In this document: positions 62,756 through 64,000 of the stretch, in pieces | Numbering within the stretch: position 1 is the first letter of the stretch | How the letters are laid out: each line of letters starts with the position of its first letter | DNA from: Cloacimonetes bacterium UBA5210 | GTDB lineage: Bacteria > Cloacimonadota > Cloacimonadia > Cloacimonadales > Cloacimonadaceae | Direction of reading: 5' to 3' | Assembly (NCBI GenBank): GCA_002412625.1 | Contig: DHVK01000036.1 | Coordinates: 17,354 to 81,353, forward strand | DNA: 64,000 nt | The notes under the pieces: model-generated | Seen by the model: the letters and a program-made list of their open reading frames with translations, nothing else | What the model was told of the DNA's origin: nothing | Databases searched by the model: none | Translations under genes and position numbers: made by a program

Positions 62756-64000
62756 ATGGAGAACATCCGTATTGGCATAGTGGGAAACATTGGCGTGGGA
62801 AAATCTACCTTTATCGAAGCAGCAAGTTCTGCGCCCCTGAGCAAGGTTCTTACCGCGGTATATCCAAGACCCAATGGCACCGAAGGGGTTTATGCCTTTC
62901 CGGAAAAGTTCAATCCCATTGTCCTGGATTCATTCTACCAAGATCCCGTTGCGAATGCCTTCATGGCACAAATTGAGTTCTTCAATGGCCGCTTGGATCG
63001 CCAGAAGCTGATTCAATCCTGCCGGGGGATTGTGTTGGAAGACAGAACTCTGGCAGAGGACTATCACATCTTCGGCAAAGCCCAGCGCATCCTGCAAAAC
63101 ATGTCTGAACCGGAATTCATCGCCTACCAGCGCACCTACAGACTGATGACAGAACAGATCCAGGAACCGGATCTCCTGGTCTATTTCAAGGCAGACGTTC
63201 CCACCCTTCGCGAGAGGATAAAAGAAAGAGGCCGACCGAGTGAACTGGCCATTTCTGCGGAATACCTGGAGCTACTCAACAACCTGTACGAGGATTTTAT
63301 CGCGCATCATGTACAGTGCCCGGTGCTGGTCATTGACGCGGACAAGGCTGTGGACAAGGCAGAATGGCAACGGCGCACCGTCAAACTGGTCGCAGAACAG
63401 GTGAAGGCACTGGAACTTCGCGTATCCAGCCCGGGGATTAGTCAGTGGGTCACTCTGCCGCAGACCGAAGCCACTCTGAAAGCCATCGATGTGGAACGGA
63501 ACCTGGAGCAGTACCTGGCAGAACACCCGAAACTGATAACCATTGCCGGAAACGTTGGCTTGGGAAAATCCACCCTGACCGCCATCATGGGGCGTAGCCT
63601 GAAGATAAATACTCTGTATGAGAAACCGGAAGATAATCCCCTGTTGGAGAGGTTTCTGGCTGATAAAAAAACCTATTGCTATGATCTTCAGCTCCATTTT
63701 TTGAAAATGAGGGCTCAGCAACGGAGGCAGGGTAAAAGCGGCAAAACCAGCTATGTGAAAGACCGTTCGCTCCCGGAAGACCTGCTGGTTTTTTGCAATC
63801 AGTTCCATGCCGATGGACTTCTGACCGACGATGAACTGGACAATCTACTCACCGAATTCCAAACGGTAAACCGGCAGCTCCCCTCTTCCGACCTGATCAT
63901 TCTATTGCAAGGAAGCCCCTCGCTGGCTTGGGAACGGATTCAGCAACGCGGCAGAGAAATGGAGATTGAAGGCGGGTGGACATTCACGGAGATAAAAAAC
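62756..64000 (+). CDS. Tandem deoxynucleoside kinase (3' partial)
   Basis: Starts at the ATG with GAGGA six bases upstream and stays open to the window end (415 residues visible). Domain 1 (residues 5 to about 205) has the P-loop GNIGVGKST (10-18), a DRT motif in VLEDRTLAEDYHIF, LLVYFKADVPTLRERIKERG and the lid RGRPSELAISAEYLELL, all typical of the deoxyadenosine/deoxyguanosine kinase family. A second copy begins near residue 258 with P-loop GNVGLGKST (about 265), YEKPEDNPLLERF (catalytic Glu) and KDRSLPEDLLVF. Two kinase domains in one chain are unusual for this family. It would salvage deoxynucleosides. The gap 62587-62755 shows only a TTGACT at 62698. Confidence 0.87.
   Translation, partial: MENIRIGIVGNIGVGKSTFIEAASSAPLSKVLTAVYPRPNGTEGVYAFPEKFNPIVLDSFYQDPVANAFMAQIEFFNGRLDRQKLIQSCRGIVLEDRTLAEDYHIFGKAQRILQNMSEPEFIAYQRTYRLMTEQIQEPDLLVYFKADVPTLRERIKERGRPSELAISAEYLELLNNLYEDFIAHHVQCPVLVIDADKAVDKAEWQRRTVKLVAEQVKALELRVSSPGISQWVTLPQTEATLKAIDVERNLEQYLAEHPKLITIAGNVGLGKSTLTAIMGRSLKINTLYEKPEDNPLLERFLADKKTYCYDLQLHFLKMRAQQRRQGKSGKTSYVKDRSLPEDLLVFCNQFHADGLLTDDELDNLLTEFQTVNRQLPSSDLIILLQGSPSLAWERIQQRGREMEIEGGWTFTEIKN

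Noticed and set aside
1..64000. tRNA, rRNA, CRISPR array, insertion sequence or prophage
   Set aside because: I scanned the gaps for T-loop-like text, regular short direct repeats and transposase or integrase motifs and found none. The intergenic repeats are too irregular and too widely spaced for a CRISPR array.

Overview
The window reads as a chromosome segment of a Gram-negative, anaerobic, fermentative bacterium. The best match I can name from memory is Candidatus Cloacimonadota (WWE1/Cloacimonas-like). The evidence is secreted proteins with Por/FlgD-type C-terminal sorting domains, several outer-membrane barrels, kdsB for an LPS core, a soluble multi-cluster [FeFe] hydrogenase, and DUF families shared with Bacteroidota, Fibrobacterota and Cloacimonadota. 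The lineage is an inference, not proven by a marker such as 16S rRNA. Base composition is close to balanced and looks uniform. I saw no tRNA, rRNA, CRISPR array, transposase or phage gene.

Layout. 0-6 kb: two secreted proteins with C-terminal sorting domains, a cut-off adhesin-like protein and an M28 peptidase. 6-12.3 kb: an MrfA-like helicase with an inserted HNH motif, then a plus-strand cluster of adenosine-specific kinase, thpR, recA, recX and a lipoprotein M14 carboxypeptidase. 12.8-15.8 kb (minus): dprA, obg and a DUF1838 protein. 16.1-20.5 kb: a 1460-residue secreted beta-helix protein with six repeats. 20.6-25.8 kb (minus): the translation operon rplM-rpsI-rpsB-tsf-pyrH-frr, closed by a strong terminator, and an MFS transporter. 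26.4-28.5 kb: a small outer-membrane barrel and two acetyltransferase-fold proteins. 28.5-38.7 kb (minus): znuACB with a glucuronyl-epimerase-like protein, then pepA, a protease/propeller/barrel fusion, an MlaD protein and a secreted protein often labelled asparagine synthetase B. 39.3-47.8 kb (minus): 5'-nucleotidase, kdsB, mnmG, ysxC, queD, corA, then the Fe-S set nifU, nifS and rrf2. 48.5-51.1 kb: hydrogenase and a radical SAM protein. 51.2-56.7 kb: a surface cluster of lipoprotein, DUF5723, VWA and SIMPL proteins. 56.8-58.1 kb (minus): a FadL-type channel. 58.4-64 kb: a soluble-adenylyl-cyclase-like giant protein and a tandem deoxynucleoside kinase cut by the window end.

The most unusual signal is outside the genes. 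Five intergenic islands (about 2.6-3.5, 12.35-12.8, 25.9-26.4, 38.75-39.3 and 47.8-48.45 kb) carry related repeats. One kind is a roughly 55-60 bp palindromic element (here called P). The other is a set of roughly 62-67 bp hairpins (here called H) whose outer arms are conserved (GGAGTTCA / TGAACTCC-like) while the inner stem changes together on both sides: CAAGCCCC/GGGGCTTG, CAAGCCACC/GGTGGCTTG, CATTTGACC/GGTCAAATG and CAAAGCGC/GCGCTTTG. Such compensatory change is what selection on a folded element would leave, and it is my main candidate for something undescribed. Among proteins, the helicase-HNH fusion, the cyclase-ATPase-TPR protein and the protease-propeller-barrel fusion deserve attention.
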